A stretch of DNA of 64,000 nt, from positions 57,166,651-57,230,650 of the forward strand of contig NC_090746.1 of assembly GCF_036898095.1 (NCBI RefSeq), written 5' to 3'. Position numbers and translations under genes: made by a program. This document shows, piece by piece, positions 51,371-63,800 of the stretch. Each line of letters starts with the position of its first letter. Positions within the stretch are counted from its first letter, which is position 1. This stretch comes from Palaemon carinicauda. Its lineage: Eukaryota > Arthropoda > Malacostraca > Decapoda > Palaemonidae. Under the pieces are notes generated by a model. The model had not been told where the DNA came from. It made no database searches and saw only the letters and a program-made list of their open reading frames with translations.

Positions 51371-51935
51371 GTAAGTAATTATTTAGGATTTAAAGTGGTA
51401 CAGAATTATATCAGAAATGTTTATGTAAGTAAAAAAATTGGAGTAAGTGTGGTTAGAGTTTTGTCAAATATTAGGAATAAAAATGACATTTATTATTCAC
51501 TAAACTCTTTCAAGTGTGTGAATGATTTTATTCCTTGATGTATTACATCCTTATTTGGTATTAGTGGTTTCAGAATGTCACCCTGACTTATGCACTTTAA
51601 ATTTTTTGAAATTTGTCTCTTAATAGGAATACAGTGGTAAAATTGAAATCTAATGGAATTACTGTGATCCAGTTGGTTAATAATCCATTATTACGAGGCT
51701 GAAGGCCACGCTAACACCAGTAAATGTTAATATATGTGCCGTAGATGCGTACCATGAGTGAATTCTTCTTAAGGTGAAAGGTTCTCGGGTCGTCCAACAT
51801 AATTAGCCTAAGCTTCCATCTCACTACAGTACCTATTAGTGCCTACCATCCTGTGTGTTCAATCAGCTGATCTGGCTACAGCTATGGAGTTAGCCTATCT
51901 ATGTGTCAAGAATTCTTACTGATATTCATATGTAC

Positions 51936-51991
51936 ACCCCCCCCCCCTCCTCCTCCTCCTCCTCCTCCTCCTCCTCCTCCTCCTCCTCCTC

Positions 51992-52025
<34 letters not shown>

Positions 52026-52028
52026 TCC
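51936..52028. repeat. Poly-C / (TCC)n / poly-C microsatellite
   Basis: An 11-base C run, about 22 TCC units, then a C-rich run. Reading it gives poly-proline or, on the other strand, poly-glycine; neither is a gene. Confidence 0.95.
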
Positions 52029-52479
52029 CGTTTGTAGGGGTGAAGGGACAGACTCCCTCGTGAATAGGGCAAGTGCGTATAACTGCCTATCTTTGATACA
52101 TAAAATGTGTAATAACACCAAGAAATGTCATCATAGATAATTTAGAATCATTTTGAGAATAGTTTTAAGACATTTTCCAGAAAACATATACTGAATATGT
52201 CACAGGTACACCAATTGACAGTACCATATACCATAATGCGTACAGTACAATGCTGTACATATGCAAAATACACAGTACTGTACTTTATTAATATTACCTT
52301 TACTGTATAGAGCTACGTTTTCTATCATGCATAACCAAACCGTTTTTTTATTCGCTCATATTTTTAACCATAGCTAATTTACTGTCGAGTAATAAAGTTA
52401 AGATTCATTGATGATACGTCAATAAATAGCCTAACAGTTTTTTACACTCTTATTTTTAAGCTATTTTATTGTACTATAA

Positions 52480-53230
52480 TACAAGCAAAGTTCATTGATG
52501 TTGAAAAGAAAAATTTATTTCTATTGTGATTGATATGCATAGTAGCATTGCGGGTTCGTGCATACAATACAATGTTGTTCATTGTGTTTTTAAACTTAAA
52601 AATGTACTTATTAATATAAAGTTCATTTTAAACAAATAATCATGAGATTAAAAAGAGAAAAATGTTAGATCTGTTACAACGGAAAATGAAAGAAAAATAT
52701 ATCGCTAATGTGTTTGATATATGTAGTAGCATTTTGCGTTCATACATACAATACAGTACTGTTGTTGTTTTAAACTTGAAAATGTACTCATTGATATAAA
52801 ATTGATTGTAAATAAATAATAATGAGATTGAAAGGAAAAACTATGTTACGATCTGTTATAACAGATCGTAACATAGTTTTTTCTTTCATTTCGGTAAATA
52901 ATTATTTACCGAAATGAAAGAAAAATATATCGCTAATGTGTTTGATATGTGTAGTAGCATTGTGCCTTCGTATATACGTCACAGTACTGTACTGTTCATT
53001 GTGTTTTATAACCTAAAAATGTACTTATTGATATAAAATTAATTTTAATTAAATAAGCATGAGAATTGATATAAAATTAATTTTAATTAAATAAGTATGA
53101 GATTAAAAGGAAAAATATATTGCGAACTAAAAATGTACTTATTGATATAAAATTAATTTTAATTAAATAAGCATGAGATTAAAAGGAAAAATATATTGCG
53201 ATCTTTATTTATTTGATGAAATGAAAGAAG
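52480..53230. repeat. AT-rich degenerate tandem repeat with palindromes
   Basis: Units of about 200-230 bp share AAAATGTACTTATTGATATA, AATAAGCATGAGATT and AATATATCGCTAATGTGTTT. A shorter unit of about 75 bp repeats at 53020-53190. Within it, 52846-52925 holds two perfect palindromes: CGATCTGTTATAACAGATCG and a pair of TTTCATTTCGGTAAAT arms around AATTATT. Confidence 0.8.
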
Positions 53231-53954
53231 AATATTTCAAAAGTATATAAAATTTTCTCAAATATTTAGTAGATATGCTCTCTAGAAAATTTTGCGAATC
53301 TGTGATTTTGCGAATGTTGATTAGTGAATATCCGGGGGTTAACTGTAATAGAATGCTTTCAAAATTTGGATTGATTTATATTTTATTTTGCACTTATTTA
53401 AATCCGTTTAATTTTAAAAAATTAACTTAGCCGGTGAATATATATAGCTGCAACTCTGTTGCTCGACAGACAAAAAAACTGTAAAAAACTCGCCAGCGAT
53501 CGCTATACAGGTTGCAGGTGTGCCCATCAGCGCCAACTGTCGGCCAGATACCATACTCAATGTAAACAAAGACTCAATTTCTTCTCTGTCGACGTGTCGA
53601 CAAGACGTACTTTTACTCGCTGTAGAACCTGGAGTTTTCTCAACATAATTGGTGAAGTACTTCATTTTGGTTTGAGCTTTCGCAGTGCAGGTGTTTTATC
53701 TTCATCTTAAATCTTGAACTCGTTTTGGATAGATTTAATTTTTAGGTGACAAAGAGAGTATGGACTTTTTGACTTTTAAATGGCCGACCCTTCCCTTAGA
53801 CGGAAGTGTGTTTAGGCTTTTAGTAATTATCTTATCACGTTATAAATTAATTATAGATTTTCCTCTATATATTTTATATCTCCGCCTTTATTAGGCCTCT
53901 TCGATTAACTTTCCATTTATAATAAACATAAAAAATAAATTTTAATGTTTTGTT

Positions 53955-54025
53955 TATATGCGACCTTTCCTGAGAGTAGGCGGTCCTAACTTGGATACCG
54001 AAGTTAAACAACGTTGAGCCCTTTC
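53955..54025 (+). other. 5S rRNA-like segment inside DIRS-4
   Basis: GGATACCGAAGTTAAACAAC followed by GTTGAGCCC matches the ACCGAAGTTAAGCAGCGTCGGGC region of animal 5S rRNA with few changes (about 21 of 25 bases). The rest of 5S rRNA is not present, so it is not a functional 5S gene. It could be a captured fragment or part of an internal Pol III-like promoter. Confidence 0.6.
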
Positions 54026-54789
54026 AATCGTAAATAGCTTTTAAAGAGCTAATGATTCAAAACTTTTTAAATGAAATATTTTATGAAAGAATTTCTTTGA
54101 ATAGTCTTCGTACTGTTTTCAAAGATGAACTAACGTTTAGTTTATTTATGCTACGCAGTTTGCGCTCTATCGTTACGATAGAGAGAGAGAGTATCACGGT
54201 TTCACTTTGCAGAAAGAGTAAATCGATTCTGACGTTTTGTTCATTCTTCTTTCAAAGCTTAAATGTTTTAAATTCTATTTAAAGGAACTTTTTAATTGAA
54301 AAACCTTTCAGTTTTTTCCTTTGGTCAAATAACATGTTTTTTTGACGAAACGTAATTGGGCTCTTCTCTTAGGTGCGAAATCAAGAGAGATAGAGACGGA
54401 GGGAGAGAGAGGAGAGAAAACGTTCCGTTCAAGCGGGTAACGTTGTTCTCGAGTTTCTCTCGTCCCTAGTCTCTGTACAGGGAGAAAGGATAAAACGTTT
54501 TTAGTTTTATTCTCGTCCCCAGGCAATGTACGGTGAGAGATTGAAAACGTAGTTTTGAATGAACTAGTGTTTATTCTCTTCCCCAACCACTGAATTTTTT
54601 TATCTTAAAAGATGTTTACTGTTTTTTTGCTGGTATTAATGTGCTTGCATTATACGACTGATTTCGCATTTACTACCTTTTGATGAGGGTAGAATTGCGT
54701 GCTTCAGGTAGAAATCAGTAAAAGTTTCGATTTCAGTGAAATAAGTGCAAAACAGAAAATCGTAGTGATAAAGTGATATTGCGCAAAGT

Positions 54790-57060
54790 GTTACAGTGTT
54801 GCGTCCGAGGGTTCGTCTGTTCGTGCCTGTCGTTCACCTAGTCCGGGACCTCTTGCAAGCTCCCAAGCCCAGGGGAGAAGTAATGTCGTACGACTTATGG
54901 GTTCGAGAGGCCTTGATCAGCGAACAGACGTTTCCCTCTATGGTATCGGGTGTATCTTACCAAGATCTCCCCTACCATAAGGCGAGAGAGACAATTTTCT
55001 CCTCGTCATCCGAAGGCTTTTCGCATAAGAAACCTTAAACAAGGTTTCGAGGCCCTTAAGCGAAAGTCAGTCCTTTCAGGACAGGTCCAGCGTCCTGGTT
55101 GCAGCCATTAGGACAGCTCTGACCCTATGCAGTCATCGGAAAACTGCTCGCCGCCTAACAAAAGCGTAACACAGACTCCGAGAGTCTTTTTTGTTGGCAA
55201 AGTGTTGCGGTCACAGACGTTACCCTCGTCTCTTACCGCAACCATTTCCGTTCATCCTAAATGGGTTGTACGGCAAGACATGCAGAATATGCTTGCCTCC
55301 CTTATGGAAGACTATTCTGCCGATTAGTCCGTGAGCCTAGCCGTTTTTCTCATCGAGATCCTGGCTTTCAGCCAACCTAACGTTCCTTTGTGCATCCTGT
55401 TGACGTTGGCGTAGCTAAGTCACGTCAGTCAGGTTGTTTAGAACCACACTAGATGCGGTCTCGTGTGGATTTTCAGCCACATTTGGACGTTAGGCCACTT
55501 GCTGATGCTCCTGTTGACGTTCAAGACTTTCGCTAACAATCGGAGTTGACTTGTTTTGACGCTGTGCGTCAACCTCCGCATTCTAGAGTTGTTTTGACTG
55601 CTCATTCTAGGCAGTCAAAGCAGTCTCGAGTGGACGCTGTGCGTCCTCACGCACCTATTGTTGTTGACAGTTCACAGACTGTCAAGCAGTTACATGACAT
55701 TGCGTCCTGGTCTCTCGCACCTGTTGTTGTTGACAGTTCACAGACTGTCAAGCAGTTACATGACGTTGCGTCCTGGTCCGCTACTAATGCACCAGTGCGT
55801 GTGGACTCTGCTTGTAAAGCATTGCCACCACGGTAGATCTCTCCCTTGCTTGAGACTCAGCTATTATCGGACAAGGTTCCTTTAGATGAGGAAGTTGCTG
55901 TTCCCCCTCCTACTGATATTCCCTTGAGGACTCTGTCAGACGGAGAGGAGCCTAAAGCTGCTTAGCCCTCTATGGACTTTATTTAAATCATGCTGATTTT
56001 TAAGGATCTTTGTCCGGATCTTTTTGTAACTGCTGCTCCTCGTTCGCCTAAACGTCAGAGCTTACACTAGGCCTAGCTACTTCGAAGCCGTTGTTTATAA
56101 GCTAGTGCTCTCTCGCTCTCCTAGAGAGCTTTACGTTTGCTAGGCGACTGGTTTATCACCAGGAGGAGTTTGGGGGATACAGCCTTTGCTTTCCCTTCTT
56201 TTAAACTGGCTTATAGAGCGAGAGGCTGATATGACACGAGAGAAGTTCTCGGCTTGGGAGTTCCTGCCTCTGCCCAGATAGACTTCTCAAATCTCGTAGA
56301 CTCTCCCTGGCGCCTGGCCAGGAGACGCTCCAAGATTTTACAGGTCAACTTCACAGCTGTTTTTGAGCCTTTGAAGTTTTGCTGTTCAATTATGTCATGC
56401 ATAAACAAGGCTTTCAGGGATGGAAAGCGGTACCGCCTCAGTCGCTAACCCCGTCTGTTGCCGCACCTGCTCCCGTAGACCCTAAATGGGCTTTGCTGCA
56501 AGACATGCAGTCCAAGCTTGCGTCCTTGATGGAGGACTTTAATGCGGAGAAGGTTGCTGCTGAACCTTCTGGCCAACAACCTTCCAAGCGGTCGGTTGTG
56601 CGTCCTGTTGACGCTGAGGTAACCTTCTCGCGTCTACCAGTTGAGGTGGTTCCTCCACCGATGCGACCCAGTGTGGGTTGCCAGCCGCACGTTGACGTTA
56701 AGCGACGCTCGGAGGTGGTTGTTGACGTTCAGGACGTTCAACAACCATCAGAGGTGACTTGTTTTGACGCGGTGCGTCAACCTCCGCAACCCGGTATGGT
56801 GTTGACTGCACAACCCAGACGGTTTAGACAGTCTCGGGTGGACGCTGTGCGTCCTCGCGCACCCATGGTTGTTGACAGTTCACAGACTGTGCAGCAGTTC
56901 CATGACGTTGCGTCCGGCTCCGTCACGCATGCACCAGTGCGACCGGACTCAGCGAGCCAGACGTTGCCCACTCCGTTGCCGTTTCCTCATCAGTTTTCGG
57001 ATGAGGAACTATCTGATGAGGACGTTGCTGAACAACAAGACTCAATACCATCTGGCTTTT
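54790..57060 (+). pseudogene. gag region with internal duplication (DIRS-4)
   Basis: Segments 55180-56040 and 56440-57060 are diverged copies: both contain CCTAAATGGG with RQDMQNMLASLMEDY or LQDMQSKLASLMEDF, a VDAVRP/AP run, and Val-Asp-Ser-Ser-Gln-Thr-Val repeats. Between them, 56210-56450 reads as part of the gag core (VDSPWRLARRRSKILQVNF on one strand). The second copy is open from 56379 and is fused in frame to unrelated-frame pol sequence near 57060. Stops pepper the first copy. Confidence 0.65.
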
Positions 57061-57169
57061 CACTGGAAAAAGGACAAGACGCTAGAAGCGGTCTCGATCC
57101 CGATTTCCGGAAAGATAAAGTCTTGTCTGACTTGGTGGAAGGACAATATCAACCTAAGAGAGGGTCTTC

Positions 57170-58142
57170 CCCTGGCTGTTCAGACTCCCCACCACGTTCT
57201 CTTCTCGGACGCATCGGACTTGGGCTGGGGCGCGACACTGGACGGTCGGGAATGCTCAGGTCTGTGGAACTCGAGTCAGAGGAGCATGCATATCAACTGC
57301 AAGGAGCTGTTGGCAGTTCATCTGGCCTGAAAAGCTTCGAGTATCTTCTTCGAGGCAAAGTGGTGGAAGTAAACTCGGACAACACCACGGCCTTGGCGTA
57401 CATCTCCAAACAAGGAGGTACCCACTCACTGACGTTGTACGAGATCGCAAGGGACCTGCTCATCTGGTCAAAAGGTCAAGACATCTCCCTAGTAACGAGG
57501 TTCATCCAAGGCGACTTGAACGTCATAGCAGATTGTCTCAGTCGGAAAGGGCAAGTAATTCCAACCGAATGGACCCTCCACAAGGATGTGTGCAAGAGAC
57601 TTTGGGCCACTTGGGGTCAACCAGCCATAGATCTCTTTGCAACCTCGCTGACCAAGAGGCTTCCAATCTATTGCTCCCCAGTCCCGGACCCAGCAGCAAT
57701 ACATATAGATGCCTTCCTCCTAGATTGGTCACATCTGGATCTCTACGCATTCCCACCGTTCAAGATTGTCAACAAGGTACTGCAGAAGTTCGCCTCTCAC
57801 GAAGGGACAAGGTTGACGTTAGTTGCTCCCCTCTGGCCCGCGAGAGAATGGTTCACCGAGGTACTTCGATGGTTAGTAGACGTTCCCAGAAGTCTTCCTC
57901 TAAGGGTAGACCTTCTACGTCAGCCACATGTAAAGAAGGTACACCAAAGCCTCCACGCTCTTCGTCTGACTGCCTTCAGACTATCGAAAGACTCTCGAGA
58001 GCTAGAGGCTTTTCGAAGGAGGCAGCCAGTGCGATTGCTAGAGCAAGGAGAGCGTCTACCATTAGAGTCTACCAATCGAAGTGGGAAGTCTTCCGAGACT
58101 GGTGCAAGTCAGTTTCTGTATCCTCGACCAGTACCTCTGTAG
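57170..58142 (+). pseudogene. RNase H and DIRS linker (DIRS-4)
   Basis: RNase H begins in one frame (TPHHVLFSDASDLGWGATL, then MHINCKELLAVHLA to about 57330) and continues in another (VVEVNSDNTTALAYISKQGG, FIQGDLNVIADCLSRKGQV). The frameshift is at about 57330. After it comes the DIRS linker with AIDLFATSLTKRLPIYCSP, LDLYAFPPFKIVNKVL and LVAPLWPAREWF. RT is absent; gag sequence adjoins RNase H directly. Confidence 0.85.
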
Positions 58143-59041
58143 CTCAAATAGCTGATTTTCTCTTATACTTGAGAAAAGGACGATCCCTTTCAGCTCCCAC
58201 TATCAAGGGCTACAGAAGCATGTTGGTATCGGTCTTCCGGCATAGAGGCTTAGATCTTTCCAACAATAAAGATCTGCAAGACCTCCTTAAGTCTTTTGAG
58301 ACCTCCAAGGAGCGTCGTTTGGCTACCCCTGGATGGAATTTAGACGTGGTACTAAGATTCCTCATGTCAGACAGGTTGGAGCCGTTACAATCAGCCTCCC
58401 TGAAAGATCTCACTCTTAAGACTCTTTTCCTGGTATGCTTAGCCTCGGCTAAAAGAGTCAGTGAGATTCATGCCTTCAGCAAGAACATCGGATTTTCGTC
58501 GGAAAAAGCCACTTGTTCGCTGCAACTTGGTTTTCTAGCCAAAAATGAGCTGCCTTCTCGGCCTTGGCCTAAATCTTTCGATATTCCCAGCTTATCGGAG
58601 ATCGTAGGCAATGAACTAGAAAGAGTCTTATGCCCTGTTAGAGCTCTTAAGTTCTGTTTAAAGCGTACTAAACCTTTACGAGGCCAATCTGAAGCTTTAT
58701 GGTGTTCAGTTAAGAAACCATCCTTGCCTATGTCAAAGAATGCTTGGTCATACTTTATCAGATTGTTAATACGAGAAGCTCATTCACATCTGAGTGAGGA
58801 AGACCGAACTTTGCTTAAGGTGAAGACGCACGAAGTTAGAGCTGTAGCAACTTCCGTGGCCTTTAAGCAAAATAGATCTCTGCGAAGTATAATGGACGCA
58901 ACCTATTGGAGAAGCAAGTCAGTGTTCGCGTCATTTTACTTGAAAGATGTCCAGTCTCTTTACGAGAACTGCTACACACTGGGACCATTCGTAGCAGCGA
59001 GTGCAGTAGTGGGTGAGGGCTCAACCACTACAATTCCCTAA
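57963..59041 (+). CDS. Tyrosine recombinase, full-length open frame (DIRS-4)
   Basis: About 359 residues in a frame overlapping the RNase H linker by about 180 bases, as is usual in DIRS. The core-binding domain has STIRVYQSKWEVFRDWC, IADFLLYLRKG and PTIKGYRSMLVSVFRHRG. The catalytic domain has the first Arg in LASAKRVSEIHAFS, the HxxR box in KTHEVRAVATSVAF and the likely nucleophile Tyr in SVFASFYLKDV. These enzymes are thought to insert circular cDNA in place of an integrase. It has no stops up to the TAA at 59039. With RT lost, the element cannot move by itself, but the recombinase could still be made. Confidence 0.88.
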
Positions 59042-59470
59042 TTCCATATCCTTTTAATCTGTCTCTTGAAATGTTTTTAATGTTGTTTTTTATGGGTTGT
59101 CCGGAAGGCTAAGAAGCCTTTCGCATCCTGGTTGATTTGGCGGGTGGTCAAAGTCATTTCTTGAGAGCGCCCAGATTAGGGGTTTGATGAGGTCCTGTTG
59201 TATGGGTTGCAGCCCTTGATACTTCAGCTCCTAGGGGTCTGTCAGCATCCTAAGAGGATCGCGAGGCTCCGTAAGGAAGACGTACTTATAAGGCAGAGTA
59301 ATCGTCTAAGTCGACTTCCTTACCAGGTACCTATTTATTTTGTTTTTGTTATTTTGATAACTTCTAAAATGAAATAAAAACTCTTAGCTCATAAGATGTA
59401 AACATATTTAACTGGTCTCTACCCACCACCCTGGGTGTGAATCAGCTATATACAAAAATTTATTTTATAA

Positions 59471-60130
59471 TTAAAATATCATTTTCACTCGGGCTCTTCT
59501 GATGGTTTCAAGTTGAAGGTTGTTATCGGGTACTTACAGTTGATATAAATAATTAGGAAATGATTAGTTATCAATGTTTTGTAATAGCTTGTGTAAATAA
59601 GCACATATGTAAGTATTGTAGCTGAAAAAAAGAAATTATAGATTGAAAAGAACTTTATGGCATTAATGTTTTGTGTTTAGTGTATTTAACTTTGGCCTGG
59701 ATCTACTCTGAAAAAGTTATGAAGAAAGATGTTTCATCATCATGGGTTCATATTCTTTCAAGCCAAGTTGATCTTTAAAGAATTGATTACTGATAAAAGA
59801 AGTTATAGATCTAGAAATAAGAGGCATAACCAAGAACTGTGATTTTTGGTGAAATGACATGTGCAAAGAATCTTAATTCACATTGACAGAAATATATATG
59901 CTGTTTAATAAAGATTAAGGAATACATATGATGTTTAATGAAAAGTAATAGAATCTTGCCTCAAATATCTATACTTTATACATAAGTAAATGAACAAATA
60001 GCTTCTTTTATAGCCTTTTTTAGAATAAAGGATAAACCTTGCAAAACAATTCAGGGTATATAAGATTTCCTATTAATTTACTGAACATTTCGGTGTAATT
60101 TCCAATTAAAGTTTTGAGTGCTGTATTGAA
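59471..60130. other. xpo4 intron between DIRS-4 and DIRS-5
   Basis: AT-rich sequence without recognised genes or repeats. Confidence 0.55.
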
Positions 60131-60369
60131 ATTTCTTTGTTCCTACACTCTACAAACCTTACGCTATTTACAGTATCAGGGTTTATCTTTTTGCTGGAAG
60201 AGTAGCCATTAAGACTGTAAGCTAAGATGCCAGCTACCCCTCTCACTCATACACTAGTGAATCCGACCCACTTTTTCTTTTGTCTTTGAGGAATACGGAC
60301 GTGTCCGCTCTCTGCTCTCTCAAAAGACTTTGGCCATTGATTTTTCTCTGATTCTTTTCCTTTTCACTT

Positions 60370-61060
60370 TTGCGTGTTCCTTCTGTGTTTTCATGCGTAC
60401 TTGTTCAGGGCCTGAAGGCTGCTCTTGTGGTACTTTCATGTCCTCCATTGAAACCAACCCCCATTCATTGTCCTACCTGTGAAGAGGGAAGGGAATGGTC
60501 TGTCTTCCAGTGGGAGAGATTTGGGCATCGGCCAAAGAAGAAGACCAAGAGGGATTTTTTGCCTTCAGGGTCTTCCTTGAGGGTTGAAGAAAACTTGAAA
60601 ACTCCCCCCCCCCTCCCGGTCTCTTCCAAAGCTCCTGCTCGCTTGACCTCTTCCGAGCCGAGGGGTGGTCGAGTAGGAGAGCGTAGACCAGCTAACACCA
60701 GGGCGACCCCAGGGATCCAGGAACGTTGCTGCTTCCCATAAAGAAGCAACTTGCCCCTCCCCCTCAGGTGAGTCCTCACTTTCTGAAGTATTGCAGGTTT
60801 GGCTGTCCCTGGCTTCTATAACACGGGCCCCAGAGGGTTCCTTCTTTGGTGTCCTTCAAAGTAGAAGTCCTTTCTCCAGCGGGTCCAGCAAGTGACGCTC
60901 TTACTGTCTGCGAGGCCCAACTCTCACCTTCTCCTGCTAATCTTATGCAATGTCAAAACCAGCGTGGCTTCTCTCCTCTCCAACGCCAACCTTCCGTTGT
61001 CAAAGGAGCTCCACCCTTGACGGCTCGGTGCTAATTAAACCGGAATAGGTCGAGAGGGCG
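60370..61060 (+). pseudogene. gag N-terminal remnant (DIRS-5)
   Basis: The Cys-rich module is split by a shift (MRTCSG-like start near 60393; CPTCEEGREWSVFQWERFGH in the 60370 frame). It is followed by basic and Ser/Pro-rich sequence. The rest of gag is short, implying an internal deletion. Confidence 0.6.
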
Positions 61061-61439
61061 GCTGAGCGATGCGAAAAGTCCTCCAAAGTCTCCCTCCTTC
61101 ACAGGGCCTTAACATCTAGGTCGTATGGTAAGGCTCCACCACCTATCAGGAAACAGCCACAATCCACCAGACTCTCGACCAGTAGGATGACTGGGTCCTC
61201 AAAGAAGGTGTCAAAACAGCCCTTTCCTACCAAAGATCCAAAGGGCTCCAAACTCTCCAGAGGAGGTAAGGGTGGTTAGTGAAGTGGCAGAGGCTGCTCC
61301 CACTAGGGAGGGCAGTCATCTCTCTCTCTCCACCAACTCGGGATCCAATTCCATCGAGCTCCTACGTGAAGGGATCCGCAAAGTCCAGAGCATGTTGGAG
61401 AGGGGTGCTCTCCAAGAGGTCCTCGACAGCTCCCCAATG

Positions 61440-62340
61440 GTCTTCAGTTGATTCTTGTGAAAAAGGCATCTGGAGGCTGGAGACCAATCATCGATCTCTC
61501 GGCTCTGAACAAGTTTGTCCCTCAGACTTCGTTCATGATAGAGACAGCAGACACAGTCATACAAGGGGTAAGGCCACGGGACTTCATGTGCGCAGTGGTT
61601 CTCAAAGAGACACTTCCAAATCCCAATCCGTCCGTCTTGAAGGAAGTATCTTACAGATCATATATGAGAACAGGCAATACCAGTGCAAGGTACTGTGCTT
61701 CGGTCTTTCCACAGTACCCCAGGTCTTTATGAGGGTGTTTACCCTAGTATCAACTTGGGATCACAGAATTGGCATTCGTCTCCTAAGATACCCCGACAAC
61801 TGCAACTGGGTGATTCTAGCAGACTCTGTGCCGACCCATCTACACCAAGACAGACTGCTCAAGTTTTGTCAGGATCTGGGGATAGGGATAAGCCTCGAGA
61901 AATCATCCCTGCTCCCCTCTCAAAGACTGATATAACTAGGTATGATTATAGTCACCAACTTACAAAAAGTTTTTCCATCAGACGACAGAGTACACAGGCT
62001 GATGGAGGTAGCAAGCTCGTTCCTCAGACAGTAAAAGCATACAGCCCAGAAGTGGTTGTCTCTCCTAGGTCACCCAGCATCCCTGGTTTGTCCAGTGGCC
62101 AACGGCCGCCTCAGAATTTGATCTCTTCAGTGGCGGCTGAAATCCAGATGGAGCCAACACACCGGTTCTCCAGATACTGTACATTAGTTCCTATGGGACA
62201 GAAGCAACTGACGTATCTTAAGTGGTTGGTGAGAGAAGAGAGCATCCACAGAGGGGTAGATCTTCTAGTCCCTCCCTTGGAATTGATGCTCTACACAGAT
62301 GCATCAAAAGAAGGGTGGGGGAGATGAGGGCATCCTTTCT
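61440..62340 (+). pseudogene. Reverse transcriptase and RNase H remnants (DIRS-5)
   Basis: Contains the RT fingers that other copies lack: LILVKKASGGWRPIIDLSAL with NKFVPQTSFMIETA (61448). Motif B follows in another frame (YQCKVLCFGLSTVPQVF), then a mutated catalytic box, RYPDN in place of YLDD, near 61785. RNase H has LELMLYTDASKEGWGR (62280). Several frameshifts. Confidence 0.8.
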
Positions 62341-62519
62341 ATTCCTTCAACAGTTCCTGGCGGATGACTCTGTGGTGTTGATGAGCAACAACACCACAGT
62401 GATGACTTACTTGAACAGACAAGGTGATACATTTTTGCAGCCCCTATGCCTTCTAGCAGTAGAGATGTTAAGATGGACAGAATAAAATTAGGTGTCCCTA
62501 TCAGCTCACTTCATTCCAG

Positions 62520-63800
62520 GCAAGAGGAATGTGCTCCCGCTCTATTGTTCCCAAGTCCCGGATCTTCAGGCTCTCGGCTCTCTGGCAAGATGAATTCCAA
62601 CAGCGGTGGGACTGCATCTATGTGTACGCTTTTCCTTCATTCTGTCTGATGCAAAGGGTGCTGTGCTATGGCATCTCGCAGAGTGGTTCTTGGAGCTTCT
62701 GCAGCTCTTGATGGAGTTCCCGAGAGAACTCCCTCGACTACAAGATCTACTCAGACAACCACACGTGAACATCTACCACAAAGCAGTAGCTTCTGTTCAA
62801 CTTCATGCCTGGAGAGACTCCAGCATCTCCTCTTACAAATAGGCTTTTCGAAACAAGCTGCGAGGAGAATGTCTTGATACCTACGAAGATCCTCGGCATC
62901 AGTCTACCAGGCTAAGTGGACTGTCTTCTGTGGTTGGTGTCATGGAAGGGGATCTTTCCTCGATACCACTATTCCAGTAATAGCCGAGTTCCTTGTATAC
63001 CTTTGGGAGGAAAAGCTTCTCTATTGGTCTCGGTGTGAAAGACTACCGCTCAGCTTAAGTCTTGAATTTAGACTGAAAGGAGTTTATTTTGCCTCGTCAT
63101 TGGAGTTGTCTCTCCTTACTTGCCCCCAGTCGGAAGTTAGACCTACTCCTTGGAACGTGGTTCGCGTCCTTCAGTCTCTGAAGGGTGCTCCCTTTGACCC
63201 AATACGCCAGGAAACAGATCGCCACCTCACTTTGAAGACGGTGTTCCTACTTGCATTGACTTCACCCAAGAGAGTTAGTGAGATCCATGATCTATCCTAC
63301 GACATCACCCATTCAAGGGGATAAAGGGAAGAGACAATCGGCTTCATCCCTGAGTTTATTGCTAAGATTCGTATTCTGGGAGTAGCGTATCCTAGATTAG
63401 GGTCCTTTCGTATTGTGCGTCTTCTTTCTGTAACCGATGATCCAGATCAGCTGTTACTTTGCCCAGAGGAGTTTGAGGTATTACTTTAAACGCACTGCAG
63501 CAGCTTGCCTCCGAGTGTCAGCACTTCGTCAGCACGGGGAACGTCAAGAGGTGGGTCTCCAAGAACACCATTTTCGCTTGGATTTGTGTGATCATTTACC
63601 ATGCGGTGAATCCTAACCCCCCCTCCTACTCGTCGACCTAGAGCTCATGGTGCAGGGGCATAAGTACGTCCCTGGCGTTTAAATGTAACTACAGTGTGGT
63701 GCAGGTATTACAAATGGGCGTGTGGAAGCGTCCGACAATCTTCACTGCCCACTACCTGCAAGACGTAACTCACAGAAGATTGAAGACGTTCCATTGGTAC
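62520..63800 (+). pseudogene. Linker and tyrosine recombinase remnants (DIRS-5)
   Basis: Linker pieces CVRFSFILSDAKGAVLWHLA and EWFLELLQLLMEFPRELPRL (62606-62842) lead into recombinase pieces. LTLKTVFLLALTSPKRVSEI (63230-63290) keeps the first active-site Arg. The tail near 63720 reads VWKRPTIFTAHYLQDVTHRR and keeps a Tyr-Leu. Frames change several times. Confidence 0.75.

Larger units (their letters stand above)
53420..59470 (+). mobile_element. DIRS-like retrotransposon copy 4 (DIRS-4), rearranged
   Basis: A third DIRS family. The left end begins about TTAGCCGGTGAATATATATA (53428); the right end near 59445 carries a partial inverted match (AATCAGCTATATAC). Contains a 5S rRNA-like segment, broken and duplicated gag (54790-57060), RNase H and linker (57170-58142) and an intact tyrosine recombinase (57963-59041). 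The RT is deleted. It lies downstream of exon O in the xpo4 intron, sense. Confidence 0.82.

Noticed and set aside
51901..52140. Proline-rich open frame, and glycine-rich frame on the other strand
   Set aside because: Both are translations of the TCC microsatellite and lack any coding context.
53955..54025. Functional 5S rRNA gene
   Set aside because: Only the central part of 5S rRNA matches; the ends and terminator are absent.
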